From: Planctomycetota bacterium
Lineage (GTDB): Bacteria; Planctomycetota; Planctomycetia; Planctomycetales; Planctomycetaceae
Direction: 5' to 3'
Length of the DNA: 63,278 nucleotides
Assembly: GCA_003388505.1 (NCBI GenBank)
Contig: QQVO01000074.1
Span: forward strand, 1 to 63,278
In this document: piece after piece, positions 1 to 7,326 of the stretch
How positions within the stretch are numbered: position 1 is the stretch's first letter
How the letters are laid out: each line of letters begins with the position of its first letter
The notes under the pieces: model-generated
Told to the model about the DNA's origin: nothing
Seen by the model: the letters and a program-made list of their open reading frames with translations, nothing else
Database searches by the model: none
Made by a program: the position numbers and the translations under genes

Positions 1-57
1 CCGGCGGACGATCTGCGCCTTCTGCTCGGGTGTGAAACGACGACGGGTGCGACTCAT
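1..57 (-). mobile_element. IS3-like transposase OrfA, N-terminal fragment
   Basis: Nineteen codons are read leftward from an ATG and run off the window. They encode MSRTRRRFTPEQKAQIVRR, a basic start followed by the F-T-x-E-Q-K pattern of the helix-turn-helix OrfA proteins of IS3/IS911-type elements. Only the N-terminus is visible, so family assignment is tentative. The element's outer end should lie between this start and the disrupted gene to its right, roughly at 60-120, but I could not define the terminal inverted repeat. Confidence 0.5.
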
Positions 58-86
58 GGAATGGTTCTCCAGTCAGGTGGTACTAA

Positions 87-530
87 CCCGACCAGACTCC
101 GATTCCATTTTCAACTGAGGCAGGACATGGCGATGCTCCGTTTCCATCGAGCATTGCGCTTGATTATGCGAAAAAGATTGCTGTCCAAGATCTCGGTAGG
201 TATGCCGATTCGGATTTGGTGCAGGCTGTGTTGGTGAGAGTTGCGTTCAATCAGTCTGAGGACGATCGAGTACGGATGGCTGCGGTACAGGAATTGTTAA
301 ACCAAAACAGTATACATCTCGATCTGGTCTTGATCGGTCTTCTTGTGGACCGTGATCCTGAAATGCGATTGGCAGCCGTCGAAGGCCTCTTCATTCGTGG
401 AGGAGCTTTGATCGGGTATGCCGCACAGGTCTGCGAAAATGATGAGTCAGCAGAAGTTCGCAAGGCGATCGCGCGGGCTTCTTCGGGAATGGAGTTGGGG
501 TTGTTCTACCTTGATCCTCCGGTTGTTTGA
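87..530 (+). pseudogene. HEAT-repeat-like protein, 5' end lost at the IS boundary
   Basis: The frame is open from about 87 but has no plausible start before a GTG at 216. The residues from about 120 onward (I-A-L-D-Y-A-K-K-I-A-V-Q-D-L) already look coding, so the true N-terminus is probably missing. The readable part has alternating helices with D-x-x-x-E-V/M-R-x-A-A-V motifs (R-M-A-A-V-Q-E-L-L; M-R-L-A-A-V-E-G-L), as in HEAT or PBS-lyase-type repeats. It ends in L-D-P-P-V-V at TGA 528-530. Its place directly before a toxin cassette suggests it is the immunity gene of a lost upstream cassette; that role is inference. The IS on its left probably caused the truncation. Confidence 0.5.
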
Positions 531-836
531 CTCGCGTCGATTTCCACCTGCGCGAACGGTACCACCGGCAGCGGCTCGGGCGGGGACTTCACCGAGGAGA
601 ACGCGAGCAAGTCGATCGACCGGCACGCCGACGGGACGGAGACGGTCGACGACCAGCGGGAGCGGATCGTCACCAATTCGCACGGATCGGAGTGGCTGCT
701 GACGACCGATGGGCCAGGGTCGTTCACGCGGGTTGACGGGGGCGGGCAGACGACCGTCAGTGCGGACGTCGTCTTCTCGCTGGGCGGCTCGGCCGGGCAT
801 TCGACGGTTGACGTCTACGGCTACGACAACGGCCAG
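531..836 (+). other. Start-less in-frame extension of toxin cassette 1
   Basis: Immediately after the stop codon of the preceding gene, the same frame continues open into the next coding region without any ATG, GTG or TTG until 837. The translation is rich in Gly, Ser, Thr and Asp (for example G-T-T-G-S-G-S-G-G-D-F-T-E-E-N) and flows into the following protein with the same composition. This is what an orphan cassette produced by recombination into a carrier gene would look like: core sequence without initiation signals. Confidence 0.6.
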
Positions 837-3164
837 GTGACGCACCTGCACACCTCGTCGGAGAGCGTCTCGCAGGACGATCAGATCGAGATCGACATCG
901 CGCACTCCGACGGGGAGACCCGCGAGTACCGGGCCACGGTCAGCCGCAGCGGGCAGAAGGACGTCACGCCGGTCGCGCCGACGACGATGATCGACATCCA
1001 CACCGGCTGGCTGGAGACGGGCGGCGCGTACGATGTGCTCATCTCGGCCGAAGGGTCGTATACGCTGTTCGACGAGACGATCGACCCCGACGGGGCCTGG
1101 TCCGCCAGTGGCGATTCGTCGGGCGGGGGCGCGGGCAGCGGAGTCGGATCGGGTTCGGGCGGGTCGCCGACGACGTTCACCACCACGCGGCAGGTGAGTT
1201 CCGACAGCACGCAGACGGTCGACGTCTCGGTCGACAGGACCGGTTCCGGTTCGGGATCGGGCAGCGCGAGCGGTCCTTCGATCCTGATCGATATCTTCGA
1301 GAAGGAGACGCACACCACCGACGAAACGCTTTCCGGGCCGGTGAGCTACGGTCCGGTGCGGCAGACCTACACCAGCGACACGGAAGAGCACGGCGTGCCG
1401 GGCGGCGACGTCGTCAACACCAGTCACGTGTTCAGCGACGAGACCGAAACGGCGAACGGCTCGGGCGGCGGAACGACCGTCACCTCCTCTGGCATGAACA
1501 TGCCGGGCCAGTACAACCTGACCGAAGGCGGCCTGGATCTGCATAACGGCGTCGCCGGCTACAGCGCCCCCGGCGGCCACACCTTCGCCGCACTCGGCCT
1601 TGAAGCCCACGACCCCTCCACCGGCGACGCCCCGATGCCCCGCGGCGGCCCCGGATCCCTCTCCGCCGCCGCGGACGGGGCCAACAGTGGGGCCAAGAAT
1701 CTCAGTTCCGCCCCAACCGTCGAGAACGAGGAAGGCCCGCCGGAGGCGTCGCCGATGGTGGAGACTTCTGACTACCCGTTCGATCCATCAGCTCATGTCG
1801 AATACTGTTCTTGCGCATGCGATTCTGGCGCAGCGGGTCCTGCTGGGACGGGATTCTATTTGAGCGACTACTATGATCAGCAGTTGAACGGAGGCGGTGC
1901 GTCGGACGAAGAAGAAGACCATCAGGGTGATTGGGTTGGAACGTTCACGAATGATGGAACCGGTGTCACACGTAACGGAATCACGGTATCGACCCTCGCA
2001 GTCACCGACTACGACAGCACGCATCCCGATGCGACTCCGGCTGATTGGGACGAGTTCTTCAGCAACGCACAGCGCCAGCACGTCCTGGCCGCGTTCGAGT
2101 TTCTCTACGGCGCGGACGGACTCCAGATGCTGGAGTTCTACGAGCAGGCGGGGAATTCCTGGTATTTCACCGATTTGTGGTTCTCGTGGTTCGGTCGCGT
2201 CTCCGATCTCGATTGGGTTGACGGCGATCAAGAGATTCAGCTCGATGAAGCACTCAATCCCATACAGGCCGCCCAGGAGCTGATGAAGCAGCTCTTGGAA
2301 GCTTGGGGTGATCCAGCGATTCGTGAGCGAATTGTGGCACACGATCTCGCAGGAGATGGAGAGAAACTGCACGAACTCCTCCAACTCTCCAATCAGCAGG
2401 CGTTAGCTGAGGCGGCAGCAATTGCTGCGCAGCTCACGGAGGCATATTCAGCCGGAATCCTGGAATGGACGCCGCACGGAACAATCGTCCTCGTATTCGC
2501 TTACGCCTCAGACGGACAGTTGGGCAGTGCCACACTGAGCGCGATTCCACTGCCGCTCGCGCTTCTCCGCAAGGAGGGCCATCTTGGAGACGTCTTCGAA
2601 GCTGCGATGGACGGTACATTCCGCTCCGCGGATGATGCCGCCGCGATCGTCGGAAAAGTCGACGGCGTCGCAGGCAGTCCGAGTGGGCTCCCGTCTATTG
2701 GCGATCTGTGCGACTCGGCAGGGCGATTTGAGCATTCTGCACAAGAGCTTCTCGAAGAGTTGCTGGAGCATCAGCCGGGGCTTCGACGATACCTCGAAAG
2801 GCTTGAGTATGATCCCGAGGAGTTCATCCGCTTACAAGACCACGGAGAGTTCGTGAAGTATCGGGAATTGAATGAGATTCAGCCGGGGGCATCGGCGTAC
2901 TATTACCGAGGTTGGATTTATCTCGACAGATCTCAAGGAGCCAATTTGCTGCGCAACCTTGCGCACGAAGCGATGCATGCGTATGATTTCGGGAAGGGAG
3001 GCATCTTTGAAGGCTTGACACCAGACCAATTGACTCCGAGGCAGCTTCGAATCGCGGAAATGCGCGCGGTTGCGGCGGAGAGAATGGTTGACCCAACGTA
3101 CATTCCATTTGGGAGCTGGGACGAATACGAGAAGTACTTGGAGTCAATTGGCGCTCATAATTAG
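837..3164 (+). CDS. Orphan polymorphic toxin, HExxH metallopeptidase-like tip
   Basis: A protein of 775 aa from GTG 837, with no real start site because coding character begins at 531. The first half is a low-complexity Thr/Ser/Gly carrier segment with glycine-serine runs. A Cys cluster (C-S-C-A-C, near 1805-1820) and a linker ending T-P-A-D-W-D-E-F-F follow; related linkers recur in the next two cassettes. The C-terminus has H-E-A-M-H at 2964-2978 and a downstream E-M-R-A-V-A-A-E, matching zinc metallopeptidase toxins in which HExxH plus a distal Glu bind zinc. I infer a secreted or contact-delivered peptidase toxin. The next gene is its likely immunity protein. No signal peptide is present on this fragment, and whether it is expressed is unknown. 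Confidence 0.6.
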   Translation: MTHLHTSSESVSQDDQIEIDIAHSDGETREYRATVSRSGQKDVTPVAPTTMIDIHTGWLETGGAYDVLISAEGSYTLFDETIDPDGAWSASGDSSGGGAGSGVGSGSGGSPTTFTTTRQVSSDSTQTVDVSVDRTGSGSGSGSASGPSILIDIFEKETHTTDETLSGPVSYGPVRQTYTSDTEEHGVPGGDVVNTSHVFSDETETANGSGGGTTVTSSGMNMPGQYNLTEGGLDLHNGVAGYSAPGGHTFAALGLEAHDPSTGDAPMPRGGPGSLSAAADGANSGAKNLSSAPTVENEEGPPEASPMVETSDYPFDPSAHVEYCSCACDSGAAGPAGTGFYLSDYYDQQLNGGGASDEEEDHQGDWVGTFTNDGTGVTRNGITVSTLAVTDYDSTHPDATPADWDEFFSNAQRQHVLAAFEFLYGADGLQMLEFYEQAGNSWYFTDLWFSWFGRVSDLDWVDGDQEIQLDEALNPIQAAQELMKQLLEAWGDPAIRERIVAHDLAGDGEKLHELLQLSNQQALAEAAAIAAQLTEAYSAGILEWTPHGTIVLVFAYASDGQLGSATLSAIPLPLALLRKEGHLGDVFEAAMDGTFRSADDAAAIVGKVDGVAGSPSGLPSIGDLCDSAGRFEHSAQELLEELLEHQPGLRRYLERLEYDPEEFIRLQDHGEFVKYRELNEIQPGASAYYYRGWIYLDRSQGANLLRNLAHEAMHAYDFGKGGIFEGLTPDQLTPRQLRIAEMRAVAAERMVDPTYIPFGSWDEYEKYLESIGAHN
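861..1212 (+). repeat. Carrier-core direct repeat, copy 1
   Basis: About 350 bp that recur in the same orientation at 10266-10616 with high identity. Both copies encode E-S-V-S-Q-D-D-Q-I-E-I-D-I-A-H-S-D-G-E and continue to a Gly/Ser run and Q-V-S-S-D-S-T. The copies bracket the toxin cassettes, so they are natural substrates for homologous recombination between cassettes. Confidence 0.85.
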
Positions 3165-3184
3165 TGGCATTGAGGACCATACAC

Positions 3185-3589
3185 ATGAGTGAGAACGCGT
3201 ACGACACCATAGCGGAATTGCTGACGGGCTCGACGCTTGATGCACACGCAGACATGGCGAGGTTGTCGAGAGAGAAGTGTGAATTCCCAGAAATCGCGTT
3301 CAATCACATACTTGAGTTCTTGGTGTGTTCCCAAGTTGAACCACAGTCTTGCAAGACTGTATCGGTGAGAAAGCCGGAGCATCGAGCAATACGTGACGTA
3401 ATCAAGAATTCGATCCTCTGTCAGTATTTGGAATGTGAGTACGTTGATAGCGAAGAGATTCAGATTCGTTGGCTCGACGGAATTCCGATTCGCACACGAA
3501 TCGAATTGGGCAAGCATCTGAGCTCCTGCGTTTCGAAAGATGTGTTGGCCAGACACGATTGGCAGCGGTGGAATCGAGCGTCTCAATGA
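3185..3589 (+). CDS. Small protein, probable immunity to the HExxH toxin
   Basis: A 134 aa acidic protein without recognisable family. I chose the ATG at 3185 (M-S-E-N-A-Y-D) over a GTG that overlaps the stop codon of the toxin gene; the remaining gap is about 20 bases, consistent with translational coupling. It contains no signal peptide or membrane segment, as expected of a cytoplasmic immunity protein that binds an imported toxin. The functional call rests only on position directly behind a toxin tip and on size. Its stop codon (3587-3589) is followed in the same frame by the next carrier segment. Confidence 0.5.
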   Translation: MSENAYDTIAELLTGSTLDAHADMARLSREKCEFPEIAFNHILEFLVCSQVEPQSCKTVSVRKPEHRAIRDVIKNSILCQYLECEYVDSEEIQIRWLDGIPIRTRIELGKHLSSCVSKDVLARHDWQRWNRASQ

Positions 3590-3601
3590 ACTCGTCCACC
3601 G

Positions 3602-4813
3602 ATGGCAGAGATTCCCGGCGGGGAAGCCCACGACAGTTGCCCCTGCTCGTCCGGGCACGGCGAGGGTGAAGGCCATGCTTCCGGCGCCATGCCCGGCATG
3701 ACGCCCGAAGCCGGGACCGACTACCACGACCTGCACGAAGGGGCCGATCTGACCGCGCCGTCCGGTGACTGGGTCGGCGAGTACGACGAAGACGCGAACA
3801 TCGTCCGCAACAACATCGCGCGACCCGCCAGCGAAGTCGACGCCCAGGACAGCGCCGACGCGACAATGACGCCAGCCGACTGGGACGACTGGTACGGGGA
3901 TGGGGCGCATGAGGATGTGATTGATGAGACGGTGGGTGATCCGACGGGGGTGCCGCCGGAGTACAACAACGGACATTGGGTCGACGAAAACGGATTCTGG
4001 GTCGATCCGGAAACGGGCGAGCCGATCATGCTGGCCGAGGGGAATCCGGATCCCATCACTGAAGAGACGAGCTTCTGGAGTCTCAAACAGTGGTGGCGAT
4101 TCCTGTGCGGTTACCGAGGTTACACCGACGAGGACGGAAACCGGCGGGAATACCGAGCCACGACGCCCGAGAAGGTCGTAGAGGCTTGGGGCGTCGACAT
4201 GGAAGCGAACCCGGTCGCGAACGTTGTGCCAGGTGCGGTGCCGGTCGGTCAACTGGCGCAGGGGCGAGTGGCCGATGCACTTAAGACGGCCGCCACGGAC
4301 GTTGCGGCCGGCAAGCTGTTTCAGTTTGGAGGGACGGTCTGGAAGAAAGTGCGGGGCGGGTATCGTTCCGTGGGTCCGGCCGAAGCGATCGACGGGTTGC
4401 GACGAGGGCAAGCTCGTGAATTGAGCGATGAGGCGCTGGCGGAGTTGTCGGAACGCTTGGCACGTGAGTTGACCGAAGAGGAAGCCAAGCAGATGTGGAG
4501 GCTTCTCCCATCCCAGACGCACCATATCGCGTCGAACAAGGGGAATCGGGCAAGAGAATTCAGGAAGCTCTTAGAACGTGCCGGAATCGACCTGGGCGAC
4601 GCGGTGAATAAAATGGATCTGCCTGGACACAGCGGACGGCATACGGACGCGTATCATGACTGGGTGCAGGATCAACTGGAAGAGGCGATCGGCGATAAGA
4701 CCGGCGACGCCGCAAAGGAGGCCGCCGAAGAAGCGCTGGGGAAGATGCGCAACGCGCTCATCGAAGACCCACGATTGCCGTATCTCCAGGAGGGTTTCCC
4801 CGACTGCCACTAG
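3602..4813 (+). CDS. Orphan polymorphic toxin with AHH-type nuclease domain
   Basis: A 403 aa protein from ATG 3602; the frame is open directly from the previous stop codon. It starts with a Cys-containing piece (C-P-C) and the shared linker (Y-H-D-L-H-E-G, A-P-S-G-D-W-V-G, T-P-A-D-W-D-D-W-Y). A second module (W-V-D-E-N-G-F-W-V-D-P-E-T-G) follows. The C-terminal part from about residue 306 has T-H-H-I-A, then G-I-D-L-G-D-A-V-N and H-S-G-R-H-T-D-A-Y-H. This is the arrangement of AHH nucleases of the HNH/Endo VII superfamily, where the His pair and the distal H-x6-Y-H are active-site or metal residues. The predicted activity is DNA or RNA cleavage in a target cell. The neighbour downstream belongs to a family known to pair with such toxins. 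Confidence 0.7.
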   Translation: MAEIPGGEAHDSCPCSSGHGEGEGHASGAMPGMTPEAGTDYHDLHEGADLTAPSGDWVGEYDEDANIVRNNIARPASEVDAQDSADATMTPADWDDWYGDGAHEDVIDETVGDPTGVPPEYNNGHWVDENGFWVDPETGEPIMLAEGNPDPITEETSFWSLKQWWRFLCGYRGYTDEDGNRREYRATTPEKVVEAWGVDMEANPVANVVPGAVPVGQLAQGRVADALKTAATDVAAGKLFQFGGTVWKKVRGGYRSVGPAEAIDGLRRGQARELSDEALAELSERLARELTEEEAKQMWRLLPSQTHHIASNKGNRAREFRKLLERAGIDLGDAVNKMDLPGHSGRHTDAYHDWVQDQLEEAIGDKTGDAAKEAAEEALGKMRNALIEDPRLPYLQEGFPDCH

Positions 4814-4822
4814 AGACGACCG

Positions 4823-5353
4823 ATGACAAAGTGGTATCGATTTCGCTTTCGAGGTGACGAACACCGCGGCCCCAATACGTACTATGCCGATGAGGACGAT
4901 CTGCGTGGCGTCGATTACATGCACCTGAAGATGGGCCGATGGCAAGCGAATTGGGACACAGACGCGTCGTTGCGCGCATCTCCAGAGTGTGATGGCGACT
5001 TGGAGGACGTGCTTGAGAATGTGCTCGTCCTCCCCGTTTTCTCTGCCCGGCTTCGCGAGGCGCTGGAGAGAGAGGGACTTGGGAATGGCGCCATTCAATA
5101 TCTTCCCGTGCGGGTATTTCATCACGATGGCGAAGAGATCCCCGGCTACGCGATCGCGAACATCATCAACATGGTCGACGCTCGCGATCGCGACGCGCGC
5201 ACGCTCACCCTCAGGGCGGCTGCGCTCGAAGGCCACGACATTGCACGGCTGACCGACCGCTTCCCTCCCGTCCTCGTGTCCCAGAGGTTCGCTGACTTCT
5301 TCCGCGAGTGCGGGTTCACGGGGGCGATCTGCGATCCGCTGCCGACCGTTTGA
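4823..5353 (+). CDS. Imm11/DUF1629-family immunity protein
   Basis: A 176 aa protein starting 9 bases after the AHH toxin gene. Recognisable DUF1629 (Imm11) hallmarks are L-P-V-F-S-A-R-L-R-E-A-L-E followed by I-Q-Y-L-P-V-R-V and a Y-A-I-A-N-I-I-N-M-V-D-A-R-D segment. In polymorphic-toxin loci this family neutralises HNH/AHH-type nucleases, which agrees with the neighbour. It has no export signal, so it acts in the cytoplasm. The C-terminus (L-P-T-V) ends only one base before the next carrier segment, showing how tightly the cassettes are joined. Confidence 0.7.
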   Translation: MTKWYRFRFRGDEHRGPNTYYADEDDLRGVDYMHLKMGRWQANWDTDASLRASPECDGDLEDVLENVLVLPVFSARLREALEREGLGNGAIQYLPVRVFHHDGEEIPGYAIANIINMVDARDRDARTLTLRAAALEGHDIARLTDRFPPVLVSQRFADFFRECGFTGAICDPLPTV

Positions 5354-5354
5354 C

Positions 5355-6353
5355 GTGCAGGCATTGCCGGACCCGATGCCCGGTATGCCGGAACCGCCGA
5401 GCGACTACTACGACCTGCACGAAGGGGACGACATCAACGCGCCGTCCGGCGACTTCGTTGGGCTCTCCGTTCAGGGGCACATCCAGCGCAACGGCATCGA
5501 ACGGCCCGAGGCCGAGGTCAGCGCCCAGGACAATGCCGATCCCACCATGACACCGGCCGACTGGGACGAATGGTTCGGCGAGGCGGTCCCGCCTGCGGTG
5601 ATCGACCCACCCGCAGTGGTTCCCAATCCGGATGAAATCCTTGACGATCTTGCCGACGGAGCACTGGCCGGTGTCGACGTGCCGCCGATCGGCCACGAGC
5701 AGTTGGAAGAATTGTGGGACGAGGTGGTTGTGGCCGGCGCTCGCCTGTTCGGCGGTCGCGCCGGCGATTTTGAAGATGTTGTTCTCAACGGCCTCGATCA
5801 GTTCTTCGCCGGATGGGCGAATAAACTGACCTTTGGTGGATCCAACAAGCTGCGCGAACTGGTTTACGGAGACATCGCGACTCAAAACCACGAAGGGGCA
5901 TTGTATGAGGCTGGTGAATGGGTCGGGGTGGCGCATTGGGTGGCATTCGCACTTGCTTCGCTGCCAGCTTCAGGAAGTGCAGCCGCAGCAGAGAGCGCAC
6001 CTGCAGGAGTGGTTAGGGCCGCACAGTTCGGAAAGAATTGGCCTGCGGCGTCACTGCGTGATGCCCTTGCGCGGCACGCCGGTCCGAACGCTACTCGCTG
6101 GGCAACGAATACTGGAAAAATCATTGCAGAGAACCCAACCACCGGTCGTCAAGTTGTTATCGATGTCGCTGGCAAGTACTTTCGTATTTTTCAGCCCAAT
6201 CGATTTGGTGGAACATCCGGTCGGTACCTGAACTTGCTCGGTCGAATCCCGGCACCTGTGCGTCAACTGAAATCGCGCGCGTATCGTCCAATTCAATTGG
6301 GGGGCGATCAACTCAAGGCTGCAACGCATTTCCTCATCCGTGAGTTGCTGTGA
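5355..6353 (+). CDS. Orphan polymorphic toxin, unassigned C-terminal domain
   Basis: A 332 aa protein starting with GTG right behind the preceding stop codon. It opens with the shared linker: Y-Y-D-L-H-E-G-D-D, A-P-S-G-D-F-V-G, I-Q-R-N-G-I-E-R-P, then D-N-A-D-P-T-M-T-P-A-D-W-D-E-W-F. The middle is helical and contains a hydrophobic stretch (V-A-F-A-L-A-S-L-P-A-S). The last 110 residues (F-G-K-N-W-P-A-A-S-L-R; E-N-P-T-T-G-R-Q-V-V-I-D; Y-F-R-I-F) are basic and compact. They weakly recall RNase toxins of the BECR/RelE-like fold, but I cannot assign the family. The toxin role is inferred from the linker and layout. Confidence 0.55.
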   Translation: MQALPDPMPGMPEPPSDYYDLHEGDDINAPSGDFVGLSVQGHIQRNGIERPEAEVSAQDNADPTMTPADWDEWFGEAVPPAVIDPPAVVPNPDEILDDLADGALAGVDVPPIGHEQLEELWDEVVVAGARLFGGRAGDFEDVVLNGLDQFFAGWANKLTFGGSNKLRELVYGDIATQNHEGALYEAGEWVGVAHWVAFALASLPASGSAAAAESAPAGVVRAAQFGKNWPAASLRDALARHAGPNATRWATNTGKIIAENPTTGRQVVIDVAGKYFRIFQPNRFGGTSGRYLNLLGRIPAPVRQLKSRAYRPIQLGGDQLKAATHFLIRELL

Positions 6354-6362
6354 ACCCGATCT

Positions 6363-6734
6363 ATGCAGTGTTCAGAATTGTATCGGCGAGCCGTTGTCAT
6401 GCCGCTGGATGACTCGGCGAAGCACAGCTTGCTGTGTGGAGACGTTTCGGAATCCACAAGGGTGGAGTCTGTCGAATTCGCGTCCAATGCCGAATTCTAC
6501 GCAGCCTGGAACACCGGGGTCTTTCGCGCGATTAACGCCGAGACCGGACTCATGATTGACGATTTTGAGAACGAAGTTGTTCCGGCACAACTCGTCTCCG
6601 TCGTGGGCCGAATTGTCAAGAGTACGATGGAATCGGTTGATCTTGATGATGATTCATGGGAGATTCTGCAGAAACTCGCAGACCTCTGCGCAACTGCGAA
6701 GAATTCGGATATGCCGTTGTTCTTCGTATTGTAG
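6363..6734 (+). CDS. Small acidic protein, probable immunity to cassette 3
   Basis: A 123 aa acidic protein lying 9 bases behind the cassette 3 toxin gene. ATG 6363 gives the longest form; ATG 6399 (M-P-L-D-D-S-A-K) is an equally possible start. I recognise no family. There is no signal peptide or membrane segment. The immunity role is inferred from position, size and acidity against a basic toxin domain. Its TAG stop is followed in the same frame, with no gap, by the next start-less carrier segment. Confidence 0.45.
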   Translation: MQCSELYRRAVVMPLDDSAKHSLLCGDVSESTRVESVEFASNAEFYAAWNTGVFRAINAETGLMIDDFENEVVPAQLVSVVGRIVKSTMESVDLDDDSWEILQKLADLCATAKNSDMPLFFVL

Positions 6735-7313
6735 GCGAGCGCATGGGCCGTCAAAGATGCCGGATGGGCGTACAGGGCTGCCCGCGGCATCGATTTCGCG
6801 GGGAACGCCTTCGGGTTAGCTCAGTCCGGCCAACGACTCATCAACGGCGAGGCGGGCTGGACCGACCTGCTGTCTCTGGGCTTTCTCGGCGGACGACAAT
6901 TCGGAAAGGCCAGCGACGGATTCTTCGGGCTGTTCAAGTGCTTCACCGGCGACACGCCGGTGGCGATCGGCTGGGTCGATCCGGCAGCCGCCAACGCTGC
7001 GGAACCTGTCGCCGCCGGCTGGAACCTGCGCGCCATTGCCGTGGCCGGTGTCCTGCTGGCGGTCGGTTACGAACTGCGCAGCCGCCGCGAACCGAAGACG
7101 AGCCGGCCCCGCTCGCGGCGAAGCCTGATCCGTTCCGGGATGCGCGGCTGGCCGCACCCGCTGGAAGACGACGCGTTTCCCGTCTTCTGGCGTCACGCCT
7201 TCGAGCCGGTTCGCCTCGGCCCGCTGGTCCGCACCTGCGATCTGCGGAACGCCGGCACGGGCGGCGATCAGGATGCCATTGACGATCTATTCCCTCTCCT
7301 GCACCATGCATGA
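6735..7313 (+). CDS. Start-less carrier segment with N-terminal half of a Hint domain
   Basis: The frame is open directly from the TAG of the preceding gene, with no start codon before a GTG at 6960 that lies inside a conserved motif. The first part (A-W-A-V-K-D-A-G-W; G-W-T-D-L-L-S-L-G-F-L-G-G) resembles the segment before Hint domains in carrier toxins. At 6939 comes C-F-T-G-D-T-P-V, the first block of a Hint (Hedgehog/intein) autoprocessing domain with its catalytic Cys. A hydrophobic helix (I-A-V-A-G-V-L-L-A-V-G-Y) and a basic stretch follow, then the frame stops. The rest of the Hint fold is encoded by the next gene in another frame. Confidence 0.6.
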   Translation, partial: ASAWAVKDAGWAYRAARGIDFAGNAFGLAQSGQRLINGEAGWTDLLSLGFLGGRQFGKASDGFFGLFKCFTGDTPVAIGWVDPAAANAAEPVAAGWNLRAIAVAGVLLAVGYELRSRREPKTSRPRSRRSLIRSGMRGWPHPLEDDAFPVFWRHAFEPVRLGPLVRTCDLRNAGTGGDQDAIDDLFPLLHHA

Positions 7314-7326
7314 CAGGAATTGAGCC

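Noticed and set aside
447-1610. Long open frame on the minus strand opposite the toxin carrier
   Set aside because: Arg/Val-rich composition typical of antisense frames in high-GC genes; the plus-strand frame has the repeated core and linker.
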